DNA from: Sideroxydans sp.
GTDB taxonomy: Bacteria; Pseudomonadota; Gammaproteobacteria; Burkholderiales; Gallionellaceae
DNA: 64,000 nucleotides
NCBI GenBank assembly: GCA_029850585.1
Contig: JARCRQ010000072.1
Location: 1-64,000 of the forward strand
Reading direction: 5' to 3'
The position numbers and the translations under genes were made by a program. Positions 9,053 through 17,748 of this stretch are shown here, piece after piece (positions within the stretch are counted from its first letter, which is position 1; every line of letters begins with the position of its first letter). A model generated the notes under the pieces. The model searched no databases and had not been told where the DNA came from. It saw only the letters and a program-made list of their open reading frames with translations.

Positions 9053-9596
9053 CATTTCCTCCCTCAGTGACAGATTGCGCGTTCACGTCTAAATTGTTAT
9101 TCAAACAAGTTTCCAGCATTCGCCATACTGGCGACAGAAAACGGAATTTGATTGGCTCTGCCTCTGTGATCTTTGCGAAACCAAGATTGCTCATATTTTT
9201 TATGATGGAATTCAAATCTTTTTGATCGCCGACTGATACTTGGAACATATAGCCTTTGTAACGATCATTACCGAGATGCGGCAGCGCACTGGCCTCGAAC
9301 TCCTTGGTAAATAGCGATTCAATTATGTTATTACCGTTGTCCGCCAACCAATCAACTAGAACATAGACGAATAATGCCAATTTTTCCGTCCCATCGCTGA
9401 GTCCACGATTTGATCCATGAAAATAGAAATAGCCTCGCGAATCACTTATAAGCTCAAATCCCAGAGCCTTAAAAATCTCCTGGTACTCTGAAGTGGATTT
9501 ATTAAGTAGCTGCCAAGCCTCTCCTTCTTCGATGCTGATATGTTTTCCTCTCGACAGGAGTTGAAAGATCGAGTCGAGCTTCTCAGGCAAATCCAT
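9033..9596 (-). CDS. jetB: JetB/MksE-like accessory subunit
   Basis: A 187-residue protein placed between the JetA-like and JetC-like genes, with length and position typical of the winged-helix KITE subunit (JetB/MksE, DUF4194 type). It starts directly on the stop codon of the upstream gene (TAA then ATG) and overlaps the ATPase gene by 23 bp. Sequence motifs are weak; the call depends mainly on operon order and size. Confidence 0.68.
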   Translation of the reverse strand: MDLPEKLDSIFQLLSRGKHISIEEGEAWQLLNKSTSEYQEIFKALGFELISDSRGYFYFHGSNRGLSDGTEKLALFVYVLVDWLADNGNNIIESLFTKEFEASALPHLGNDRYKGYMFQVSVGDQKDLNSIIKNMSNLGFAKITEAEPIKFRFLSPVWRMLETCLNNNLDVNAQSVTEGGNDAVSGS

Positions 9597-10811
9597 TTAG
9601 GCCTCAATTCTCAAGGGGAAGTAGTGATAAGTGGCTGACCCGACAACGTGACTTGTAATTTCGCTCTCAAAGACATACTGAACATCGTTTTGCAGAATCT
9701 CTTGAAATGCAGCTAATACAGAGTGTTCTGTCTTGTCCGGAAAGGATTCAAATAGCCAACGAAGCGTATCGCCAATAGGTTTGGATTCATGCACCCTGTC
9801 CAAGAGTTCGAATGGGTCTATGTAACGGTTTGCCGACCTGCCGGATATCGATGTTGTAACGAGGGGCTCAGGTGCGGACTGGATGCATTCAGACACACTC
9901 GATAGATAATCTTCCATCGTGCCAGAAGAGATTAGATATTCAGCCCGCCATTTTGAAATGGGCATCTCATCTTGCAGCAACTTCGCTAATGGGCCACATC
10001 CCTCTCTTGCAACTGCATCCAATTGCATACTCACTGCACGGGCAAGGTGGGCATCATGCCGAAGCTGGTTGTACAAGGGGAGTACCTCCTTGAACGCTGC
10101 CGAGAAATGTGAAAGTGCCTCTTTCTCTAGGCGAATCACTGCCGAGTTCAACCTATTGAGCATTTCAGGAATAGTCGGTGCATTAGAAAAAGCTACCTGC
10201 CCCTTTTTGATTACTAGCAGGAGAGCATTCAGGCACTTATCCATTTCGCCGCCTGGATTGATGATTGAGCGCAGCGGCTCGATATGATGCAGGTACATAT
10301 CACTGATGAATTCATAGCGTTCATGCACAGAGCGTTTATCAGTCCGTGCCTTGATTTTCATGACTTCATGAATGACTGCTGCATGACGACTTTCGCTGAT
10401 ATGGCGCACCTCACCTAAGCGATCCTTTACTGCTCTACCGCGTGCGATAACCAAATCAGGAGAGTTGGCTTCGATGGCCTTCTGAAATTCGTTAGTTTGG
10501 TATGCAATGTCTTCAAGTATGGAAATCAAAATCCCTGGAGATGCAAGCCGCTGCCGATTAGACAAATGGCGGAAAAAATCGCCAAAGGCATGTACTAACT
10601 CCCATTCTGATTCAGAACCTGGAGCTTTTTCCAAGATTCCGCACTCCTCAAACAAGGCGAGGATGATCTGCGGAGATCGTTCTTCTTTCGGCACATACTT
10701 CTCAAGCAAATCGCGAAGGTCATTGACCGACACTACAATCTGCTTATCTGCTATGAATTCCAATAGCGGCCAAAATGTCGCCGAAACTGAAAGTGATTTT
10801 GCTGGAGTCAT
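9597..10811 (-). CDS. jetA: JetA/MksF-like kleisin subunit
   Basis: A 404-residue, mostly helical protein at the head of the four-gene SMC module. Its N-terminal segment has a winged-helix look (VSVNDLRDLLEKYVPKEERSPQIILALFEECGIL) and the middle is rich in heptad-like helices; both fit kleisins of the JetA/MksF group that bridge SMC heads. No catalytic motif is visible. The ~90-bp space upstream (10812-10902) is AT-rich and would hold the promoter. Assignment rests on gene order A-B-C-D and size. Confidence 0.68.
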   Translation of the reverse strand: MTPAKSLSVSATFWPLLEFIADKQIVVSVNDLRDLLEKYVPKEERSPQIILALFEECGILEKAPGSESEWELVHAFGDFFRHLSNRQRLASPGILISILEDIAYQTNEFQKAIEANSPDLVIARGRAVKDRLGEVRHISESRHAAVIHEVMKIKARTDKRSVHERYEFISDMYLHHIEPLRSIINPGGEMDKCLNALLLVIKKGQVAFSNAPTIPEMLNRLNSAVIRLEKEALSHFSAAFKEVLPLYNQLRHDAHLARAVSMQLDAVAREGCGPLAKLLQDEMPISKWRAEYLISSGTMEDYLSSVSECIQSAPEPLVTTSISGRSANRYIDPFELLDRVHESKPIGDTLRWLFESFPDKTEHSVLAAFQEILQNDVQYVFESEITSHVVGSATYHYFPLRIEA

Positions 10812-10902
10812 TTACTATCTGCTAAAAAATCCAGGTGGCTAGATCCAATTATTCAAAGATACCGAGGCAATGATAATGTGCACTAAGCTCACCAAGTGAG
10901 CC

Positions 10903-11277
10903 TCAAGCCTGAATTTTTTTAACTACCGAATTTGAAAGTTTTACCCAGATTACTGCACCGCTAGGATGTTTATATGGGACTGGCTGTGGTAATCGCTCAA
11001 TGCTCCCCAACACCCAAGCGTAGGTATTTTTGTAGTACGTCGATGTAAGTTCGGAAGATTTACACCCAATACGTTTAGCGTTGTCCTGCATATCCTTGAG
11101 TGTTAGGGGCCCAATTACTTCGACGAGTGCGCAAATTCCAACGACCGTACCCGAGCCAGACTCAATCAGGGCAATAGGGCCTCGAATCTGTGAGCGAGAA
11201 CCACGAAGTTCCCATGTTTTTTTGCCCGCAAAAATGAGTTCCAGAAACTCCCTCTTAATCAATAAAGCACGCACCAC
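10903..11277 (-). CDS. ASCH domain protein
   Basis: A 124-residue ASCH-fold protein (PUA-like, related to RNA/nucleotide-binding and YqfB-type amidohydrolases). The N-terminal KREFLELIFAGKKTWELRG is the characteristic ASCH strand-helix with Lys and a W-E-x-R substrate corner, and SGSGTVVGICALVEV follows. It lies 25 bp after the type III Res gene and is the last gene of the long minus-strand defence run. ASCH proteins often occur near restriction genes, perhaps recognising modified bases or RNA; the role here is inferred only. Confidence 0.75.
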   Translation of the reverse strand: MVRALLIKREFLELIFAGKKTWELRGSRSQIRGPIALIESGSGTVVGICALVEVIGPLTLKDMQDNAKRIGCKSSELTSTYYKNTYAWVLGSIERLPQPVPYKHPSGAVIWVKLSNSVVKKIQA

Positions 11278-11301
11278 CTTCTCCCTTGGTATTCAAAAAC
11301 A

Positions 11302-13989
11302 TCAACAACCAAACTGTCCAGCCAACCCATCCACCGTCATATTCACTGCAATCTTGGTATGCGGAATCAGCACATAGCACCAAGGCTTACCACCGTTGGC
11401 TTTAGCGTAATCCGTGGCGTTCTTACACCACTGGATTGCCGCCTCCTTTTTAGCGAGGACAATGGCATCTTCCATTTGGTTACTGGCCTTGGGCTCCAAC
11501 ATGTAAATAGCATCTCTCGTCTCAGCGACGAAATCGGGCTGGTACTCCTGATGATTGGCACCTTGTTTATAGAAAATCTGGAATTGCCCCTTGGCGGGTT
11601 TGAACCACTTCTCGGCATCACGATCAAGAATGACCGCTAAAACACGTTCCGCTTCTGAGTCGAACTTCTGCACCGGGTACAAGCAACGCTTGAAGCCGCC
11701 AAACACATATTTGGCCATATTGCTCTTGTCGCTCGGCGACACTAAATAATCCGCCGTAGGCTCATTCACGGCAAAGGTATAAGCACTGCTCTTGAACTCG
11801 GTAAATCCTTTGCTTACAACCACCTCATACTCAAGCACTTCTTCCCAACTATGTTCCTGCATCTGCGCATAGATGAATCTGGCAATATCGCGCTGATAGC
11901 AGCGCAACACTTTGCGCGCCTCGTCCTCGGACAAATAGCTACAAAAATGCCTAACCGTTTGTCCCGCCAAGTCATACAACAAGTCCGCCTGATCGTCATA
12001 AGAGACATCGTCGTTATCAACCAGGCCGCTGACGATGTAATCCTCCATGCGATTCTCTTCAATGCCGCCATTGCCTAACGTCACCAACTCCCGTTCATTG
12101 GTACGCAGCAGTTGCACCCACAACTCTTCAGACACGGCTGGATATTTCAGCGCATCCAGCTTCAGGGTGAATGACTTGAATCCGGCTTTGACCTCGCCCT
12201 TGGGTACAACCAAAATGCGCGGGATTTCTATCGTCTGTTGCGTCATCAGCGCGACCGTTTTGGCAACAACCGCCGCAAAGTCTGGTTGCTCAGTCACGCC
12301 CTCCAGTTCCATCTGAGTGGGGCGATGCTGCTCCTGCACAGCCTTGACGATGACCGCCTGTATCTCGGGATTTTTCAGATGCGCCAATGTCGGTACGCTC
12401 GCTGGCTGATTCTCCAACTTGCGGATCACCTCGTAGGCGATCTGCGCGACCTTCTGTTCTTCCGGCTTGGTGAAGATAGGCTGCACATCCTGTCCAGCCA
12501 TCTTGGTACTGTCAGTCGCATCAGCTGGCTTCATTCCCAACTGGGTAGCGAGCTGAGTTTGAGAAACAATGGTTGCCGTTTTTTGCATAACATCCTCGTC
12601 ATCCAGCACCACCGTCTTCAAGTGGATGGCGGAATCGGGGCGGTTCGCTTCGTCGATGATTTCCTGGAACCTGTCATGCGCGACGATGTTCAGCCTATCC
12701 ACTGCCGTCACACCAGTTCGCTTGCCATAGGGCAGACGCAAACCACGTCCAATGGATTGTTCGATCAGGATGCGTGCATTCGCGGCGCGCAACGGTACGA
12801 TGGTGTAAAGGTTAGTCACGTCCCAGCCTTCTTTCAGCATGTTGACGTGAATCACGATTTCGGTCGGCTCATCGGTATGCTCCACCTTGAGCAAGCGAGA
12901 AATCATCTCCTCCTCTTCCGCACCACTCCGGCTCGAATCCACCTGTATGACTTTGTCCTGGTAACGTCCCTCGAAAAATTCCTGCGACTGAATCAACGTC
13001 AGCAACTGTCCGGCATGCGTCGTGTCACGCGCAATCACCAGCAGGAACGGTTTCACAATCGCGTTACCGGTTTCGCGAGCGTAAGTCTCCAGCTCCACCT
13101 TCACACTCTCGTGCAGGCGCACGCCGTCTTCCAGCTTCATGCGCTCAATCGCTTCCGGCGACATGCCTGCTGGATTGAAATTTTTGCGCGTTACCACGGC
13201 AGGCTCTTTCACGAAGCCATCTTCCATCGCCTTGCCCAACGGGTAATCGAGAATGACATTCTTGAACGCCAGCGCACCCTTGGTCGATTCGACGAACGGG
13301 GTCGCCGTCAGCTCCAGCCCCAGGATAGGCTTCAGTTCATTGATCGCTTTGATACCGGCACTGGCGCGATAACGATGCGACTCATCCATCAGCAACACCA
13401 AATCAGGCAACCCAGCCAGGTAGTCGAAGTAGCTCTCACCGATATATTCTGACAGCCGCTTGATGCGCGGAGCCTTGCCACCCCGCACCTCGGAATTGAT
13501 CTTGGAGATATTGAAAATATTGATGCGCACCCCGCCGAACAGCGTGCCGCTCGCCGGATCATGCTGGTCATAGTTATCGCCCGTAACGATGACAGGTGCA
13601 TCAATGGCGAATTCCGAAATACCTTTGAACACATATTTCGGATGCGTCCGGTCGCTGAAATCCGCAATCAACTTGTTATAGATGGTCAGGTTGGGGGCAA
13701 GCACGAAGAAATTATTGATGCCATGTGCCAAGTGCAGATAGCTGATGAACGCACCCATCAAGCGCGTCTTACCCACCCCCGTGGCTAAAGCGAAACACAG
13801 CGAAGGAAACTCACGTTCAAAATCTGTTACCGATGGAAATTCGCTACGGATGATTTCCAGAACGGCAGCGATATCAGTGTCTTTTCTAGGCGGGGCAATC
13901 TCAGTGATGCGATCCAAAATCTCTAGCGAGCGACGTTGCGGCGCACGCAAACTCAACCGCCCGGCAATAGCGTTTACATGACGGTTCAT
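11302..13989 (-). CDS. res: Type III restriction enzyme, Res subunit (helicase-endonuclease)
   Basis: An 895-residue superfamily 2 translocase/nuclease. Walker A is FALATGVGKTRLM (residues ~68-80), the DEAD-type box is LLMDESHRYR, and motif VI is IEQSIGRGLRLPYG. The C-terminal PD-(D/E)XK centre is YQPDFVAET...YMLEPKAS. Together with the Mod gene this makes a type III R-M enzyme that cleaves after collision or translocation between two unmethylated sites. The start overlaps the stop of the rhuM-like gene (ATGA). All catalytic motifs are intact, so it is expected to be functional. Confidence 0.92.
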   Translation of the reverse strand: MNRHVNAIAGRLSLRAPQRRSLEILDRITEIAPPRKDTDIAAVLEIIRSEFPSVTDFEREFPSLCFALATGVGKTRLMGAFISYLHLAHGINNFFVLAPNLTIYNKLIADFSDRTHPKYVFKGISEFAIDAPVIVTGDNYDQHDPASGTLFGGVRINIFNISKINSEVRGGKAPRIKRLSEYIGESYFDYLAGLPDLVLLMDESHRYRASAGIKAINELKPILGLELTATPFVESTKGALAFKNVILDYPLGKAMEDGFVKEPAVVTRKNFNPAGMSPEAIERMKLEDGVRLHESVKVELETYARETGNAIVKPFLLVIARDTTHAGQLLTLIQSQEFFEGRYQDKVIQVDSSRSGAEEEEMISRLLKVEHTDEPTEIVIHVNMLKEGWDVTNLYTIVPLRAANARILIEQSIGRGLRLPYGKRTGVTAVDRLNIVAHDRFQEIIDEANRPDSAIHLKTVVLDDEDVMQKTATIVSQTQLATQLGMKPADATDSTKMAGQDVQPIFTKPEEQKVAQIAYEVIRKLENQPASVPTLAHLKNPEIQAVIVKAVQEQHRPTQMELEGVTEQPDFAAVVAKTVALMTQQTIEIPRILVVPKGEVKAGFKSFTLKLDALKYPAVSEELWVQLLRTNERELVTLGNGGIEENRMEDYIVSGLVDNDDVSYDDQADLLYDLAGQTVRHFCSYLSEDEARKVLRCYQRDIARFIYAQMQEHSWEEVLEYEVVVSKGFTEFKSSAYTFAVNEPTADYLVSPSDKSNMAKYVFGGFKRCLYPVQKFDSEAERVLAVILDRDAEKWFKPAKGQFQIFYKQGANHQEYQPDFVAETRDAIYMLEPKASNQMEDAIVLAKKEAAIQWCKNATDYAKANGGKPWCYVLIPHTKIAVNMTVDGLAGQFGC

Positions 13990-15089
13990 TCAGCTTTTCC
14001 CTTGTTCTTTTTTGTGACACGCTTTACCTGCTCGATAGCCTTAACTTCCTTGGTGATCGCCGCCTCAAAATCCTGCTCTGCGCGGCTAGGTGAGGCCAAT
14101 TGCCGTTGCTGGAAGACACCGAATTCCGCTTCTGCCTTGGCTTGTGCCACATCAGCGGAAATTTTTCCGGCATGCGTCAACACCTCGCGGTCAGACAAGC
14201 GCAAGAAATCGTCCAGCTTGGCTATCCAGGCACTCATCGTCATCTCACGCCGGGACTGCGCCTGCAACTCGGCGAACTCCAGATAAGCGTTCACGACTCG
14301 ATTCAGCGTTCCCAGTTCTTCCTCGTTAAGATAATTCTTCGCCACGCTCACGTCCGCCTTGCGCACTGCTGCCCCCTTGGAAGCACCCGCCCAACTGGTC
14401 AACCCCATATTCGGTGCAGCCGCATCGGCACGCATAGAAATCAACTCCGCAGCCGTATGTCCATGTGCTGCCCAGTGCATCTTGTTTTGCATCGTGGCAA
14501 AGAATCGTTGCGAGGCTTCCGCAGAAGGATCGTAATCAATGCTGGTCGCATAGATGTCCAGCACCTTTTTCCAGAACACCTTCTCTGAAGAGCGGATGTC
14601 GCGGATGCGCGCCAACAACTCATCGAAGTAAGCATCGTCCCCACCGCGTTTGAACCGCTCGTCATCCAGCACAAACCCTTTCACCAGATAACTCTTGAGT
14701 TGCTCCGTCGCCCAACGGCGGAACTGCGTCCCGCGATGCGAACGCACCCGGTAGCCAATCGCCAGCACCATCTCCAGCCTGTAGTGAGAAACCCGGCGTT
14801 CCACATTCCGCGCGGCTTCCGTGGCAACTATTAAGTATTCCTTAACAGTTGCCGCCGGGGTCAATTCCCGTTCGGCAAACACATTGCGGATGTGTTGTGC
14901 AATGGCAGGAACACTCACCTGATACAAATCCGCGAGCTGCTTTTGCGTCATCCATACCGCACCTTCCGACATCCTCAACTGAACGCGGGTCTGAGCATCC
15001 TCGGTCTGGTACAGCAGAAACTCCCCGCTGACTGGAGCGCTGGCTGTAGAGGATGGCGCTAAACGGGAAGGCTTCTTCTTGTCGCTCAT
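13986..15089 (-). CDS. RhuM family protein between Mod and Res
   Basis: A 367-residue RhuM (virulence RhuM) family protein. An N-terminal DNA-binding-like region (VWMTQKQLADLYQVSVPAIAQH looks like a helix-turn-helix) is followed by the family-defining HYRLEMVLAIGYRVRSHRG and RWATEQLKSYLVKGF blocks. RhuM genes are frequent passengers in restriction loci, and some are thought to be toxins or regulators. Here it overlaps both mod and res by 4 bp (ATGA each), so it is made in a fixed ratio with the R-M subunits. The residue range after about 250 is less conserved. Confidence 0.85.
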   Translation of the reverse strand: MSDKKKPSRLAPSSTASAPVSGEFLLYQTEDAQTRVQLRMSEGAVWMTQKQLADLYQVSVPAIAQHIRNVFAERELTPAATVKEYLIVATEAARNVERRVSHYRLEMVLAIGYRVRSHRGTQFRRWATEQLKSYLVKGFVLDDERFKRGGDDAYFDELLARIRDIRSSEKVFWKKVLDIYATSIDYDPSAEASQRFFATMQNKMHWAAHGHTAAELISMRADAAAPNMGLTSWAGASKGAAVRKADVSVAKNYLNEEELGTLNRVVNAYLEFAELQAQSRREMTMSAWIAKLDDFLRLSDREVLTHAGKISADVAQAKAEAEFGVFQQRQLASPSRAEQDFEAAITKEVKAIEQVKRVTKKNKGKAE

Positions 15090-16792
15090 GCCTCACCCTC
15101 TTCAAATAGACCGCCCTGCGCCGCATTCACCGCGCGCGTTTTCGCTTTTGTTCCCTCGCCCGCTTGCGGGAGAGGGCTAGGGTGAGGGGCTTGCGGCAAA
15201 TTCTCCACCTGCAACGAATAATCGTCATGCCCCCACTCGCAGCGCGTCAGCACCTGCTTGGGAATCTTCTTCACGGTAAGGTTCGGGTAGTCGCCCCGCC
15301 CACGGAAAGCGGTGCACAACACCAGCAGACTACGCTCCGCCCCCACCTCATCGGAAAGCTGCTGCAACTGCTCGTGATTCAGGTTCGCCGTGGTGACGTA
15401 GATAAAATCCCGCTCGGTGGAATGCCCGTGCATCCAGTAATGTGCATCGCTGGGCGCATAGGTGAAGCCCTCCAGCTTGCACAAGGCTTGCGCCAGCATC
15501 TCCGCGTTGTATTCCTTGTTGATCACCCACTGATTGTGCGCATCCTGCCGCAATAGACTGGGCGCGAGTTTGTAATAACGGAAACCGCCGCCCCCTTGCC
15601 AGTTCACCGCCTCGGAAATGCCGCCCTTATCTTCGCCATCGATCACCTTTTGCAGGCGCGGGATGATGTGCGTGTGGCAATGCTCGCCCAGCTCAATCAT
15701 GATCCAACGGCGACCCATCTTGTGCGCGACCGCACCGGTGGTGCCGGAACCAGCGAAGGAATCGAGGACGAGGTCACCGGGGTTGGTCGAAACACCGAAA
15801 ATGCGCGAAATTAAATCCTCCGGCTTGGGCGTTTCAAATTGTGTAACGTCTCCGAATATAACTTTCTGATGAGCTTTAGTTTGTCGTGTTGTATCTAAGT
15901 CGGCCCAAATAGTTGGCCATGGGCGAGAAGGTGAATCTGGAGCATATTCCCTTGTATAAGGAACCCAGCGGGTGACACCGTTTAATTCGCGCTGCTTCCA
16001 AACCAACTCACCTTTTGCTATAACCTCATCAACACCCTTCTGCCCCATAGCCCATCGAGCTTCTTGCCCATCATCATGGATCGGAAAAACATCAATGCCA
16101 TCTGGCCCTTTGATTGGGAAATACATTGATGGACGATCAGATCGCAGGCTATTTTTTCCATTCTTTTTCAATAGCCGATCACGGTACGGCCTGTCAGACT
16201 CGGCATCAGGCTGACGATAAGCATTAAGAATCGAATCATCTTGCTTCTGCCTGAAGCGAGCACCAGCGGGTACTTTAGAAAAACAGAGTACATACTCGTG
16301 ATCTGGTGACAAAGCACCTTTGTTATCGTTTGGACTATCTACTTTTTTCCAGATAAAGGATGTTACAAAACATGCCCGCCCAAACACCTCGTCGCACAAC
16401 ACCTTCAGGTAATGCGCCTCGTTGTCATCAATCGTGATCCACAGCGAACCATCCTCCGACAGCAACCGCCGGATAATCTCCAGCCGGTCGCGCATCAGCG
16501 ACAGCCAGATTGAATGCTCCACCCCGTCGTCGTAATGCGTGAACGCGCTGCCGGTGTTGTACGGCGGGTCAATAAACACGCACTTCACTTTCCCCGCTAA
16601 CTCCGCCTCTAAAGCCTTCAACGCCAGCAAGTTGTCGCCGAAGATGAGCTGGTTATCGAAGATGTCGCCATCCGTCACCCGATGCTTCGCGTGATAACTC
16701 CTCGCCGCATCTTCCAGCAAAATGCGCGGCTCCAACTTTGGCCGGTTCTCCTTGCCGATCCAGGTTAGTTCAAGTTTCTGTTTCTTGTTCAT
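15086..16792 (-). CDS. mod: Type III DNA methyltransferase, Mod subunit
   Basis: A 568-residue beta-class N6-adenine methyltransferase. The catalytic DPPYNTG (after VKCVFI) precedes the SAM-binding DSFAGSGTTGAVA, which is the beta-class order. A target-recognition stretch lies between about residues 150 and 310. Mod provides the recognition and protective methylation for the adjacent Res. The C-terminus (about residues 535-550, PHPSPLPQAGEG) is coded by a dispersed repeat (15152-15190), a recent extension of the protein. Upstream spacing is short and no strong ribosome site is seen, suggesting readthrough from the upstream genes. Confidence 0.92.
   Translation of the reverse strand: MNKKQKLELTWIGKENRPKLEPRILLEDAARSYHAKHRVTDGDIFDNQLIFGDNLLALKALEAELAGKVKCVFIDPPYNTGSAFTHYDDGVEHSIWLSLMRDRLEIIRRLLSEDGSLWITIDDNEAHYLKVLCDEVFGRACFVTSFIWKKVDSPNDNKGALSPDHEYVLCFSKVPAGARFRQKQDDSILNAYRQPDAESDRPYRDRLLKKNGKNSLRSDRPSMYFPIKGPDGIDVFPIHDDGQEARWAMGQKGVDEVIAKGELVWKQRELNGVTRWVPYTREYAPDSPSRPWPTIWADLDTTRQTKAHQKVIFGDVTQFETPKPEDLISRIFGVSTNPGDLVLDSFAGSGTTGAVAHKMGRRWIMIELGEHCHTHIIPRLQKVIDGEDKGGISEAVNWQGGGGFRYYKLAPSLLRQDAHNQWVINKEYNAEMLAQALCKLEGFTYAPSDAHYWMHGHSTERDFIYVTTANLNHEQLQQLSDEVGAERSLLVLCTAFRGRGDYPNLTVKKIPKQVLTRCEWGHDDYSLQVENLPQAPHPSPLPQAGEGTKAKTRAVNAAQGGLFEEGEA
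15152..15190. repeat. Dispersed GC-rich repeat, copy 2 (in mod)
   Basis: Same family as 3621 and 63733, with the hairpin CCCGCTTGCGGG. Read on the minus strand it supplies the peptide PHPSPLPQAGEG near the Mod C-terminus. Confidence 0.8.
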
Positions 16793-16828
16793 ATGTGTTC
16801 TATATAGTGGCGACTGGGCACAAGCCCA

Positions 16829-17497
16829 TTATTTACCGGTTGATCCACCCGATGTAGCTGTCGGAGCTACTGGCGCAGGTTGTGGGACCTGTTGCATCGT
16901 GGGCACGGGAGCCCCAGATTGAGGGACGGTTTGCATAGCCGGTATATTTGCCCCTCTCCGCTCTACTCCCAAACCGCGAGCAACGTTCTGCATAGTGGGA
17001 ACAATGGCCCCATCATTAGCACGAATTTTCGACATGACATTTCCTTTTCCAAGGTTGATAAATACATAAATACACGTTACCAGTAAGCCAACAACGAGAA
17101 GCACAGCACCTGCGCGATTAAGCAATTCAGTAATTGAAGCATATTCTGGTTGCAAATTAGCGGCCCCCTCATCATGCTCAATATAGTATTTGTGTGCCAA
17201 ATCGAGTTGCTCTGCAATTGCCTTTTGACTTGTAAAAAATGAAAGCAGCGTAGCAACAATTGCAGCCGGAAAGAACACCCACGACAAATACAGCAACCAT
17301 GAGTAATCAGCCGTTTGAATCGGTACAACATCCTTCAAAAACGCCAAGGAAAAACCTAGTGCCGCAGTCGATACTGTCAAAATTGCTCTATCAGCATTCT
17401 CGCTATTTGAAAGCTGACGTTTGAGAAGATCGGCCCGCGTTTCGCCATAAAATTTCAGGCGAAGCTCTTGATCGGTAGATTGTGCTTGGTCAGTCAT
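16829..17497 (-). CDS. Three-TM membrane protein with repeated cytosolic tail
   Basis: A 222-residue unrecognised protein. Three hydrophobic segments are visible at about residues 42-62, 65-95 and 128-152, separated by charged stretches. The C-terminal ~65 residues are Pro/Gln-rich and contain three degenerate copies of a GAxVPTMQxV motif (GAIVPTMQNV, GANIPAMQTV, GAPVPTMQQV). Membrane proteins next to NADase or nuclease effectors often act as sensors or effector pores, so the tail could dock onto the neighbouring soluble proteins. Function unknown; it lies in the defence run between KTSC and mod. Confidence 0.55.
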   Translation of the reverse strand: MTDQAQSTDQELRLKFYGETRADLLKRQLSNSENADRAILTVSTAALGFSLAFLKDVVPIQTADYSWLLYLSWVFFPAAIVATLLSFFTSQKAIAEQLDLAHKYYIEHDEGAANLQPEYASITELLNRAGAVLLVVGLLVTCIYVFINLGKGNVMSKIRANDGAIVPTMQNVARGLGVERRGANIPAMQTVPQSGAPVPTMQQVPQPAPVAPTATSGGSTGK

Positions 17498-17532
17498 CTG
17501 CTACTTTTGCATTTTTTGTCTCGGCAAAGCAA

Positions 17533-17745
17533 TTAGGCTCTTGCATACCGATAAGAGCCCTTAATCTGTTGTGCTAGATATTGCCCCTTGGATGGCGCAT
17601 TGCGCATTCCCTCAAAGACGTGCTGTGGCACGTCGAAGTAATCGTATTGACCACCATTCTTAAATTCTACTTTCAGAACATTGCTTGCTTCGTCATAGGC
17701 GAACCTAGCAATATTCGAAGATTCCGGGGTATCTATCCAGTCCAT
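17533..17745 (-). CDS. KTSC domain protein
   Basis: A 70-residue single-domain KTSC protein (small fold first noted at the C-terminus of lysyl-tRNA synthetases): VLKVEFKNGGQYDYFDVP followed by SKGQYLAQQIKGSYRY. Its AAGGAG ribosome site lies inside the last codons of herA and the ATG follows the herA stop by 3 bp, so translation is coupled to HerA. KTSC proteins are small nucleic-acid-associated modules of uncertain role, common in mobile elements. Confidence 0.82.
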   Translation of the reverse strand: MDWIDTPESSNIARFAYDEASNVLKVEFKNGGQYDYFDVPQHVFEGMRNAPSKGQYLAQQIKGSYRYARA

Positions 17746-17748
17746 TGC

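Noticed and set aside
12238-13452. 404-residue plus-strand ORF
   Set aside because: Lies wholly antisense to the type III Res gene, whose catalytic motifs are clear; its product is His/Arg/Leu-rich without domains.
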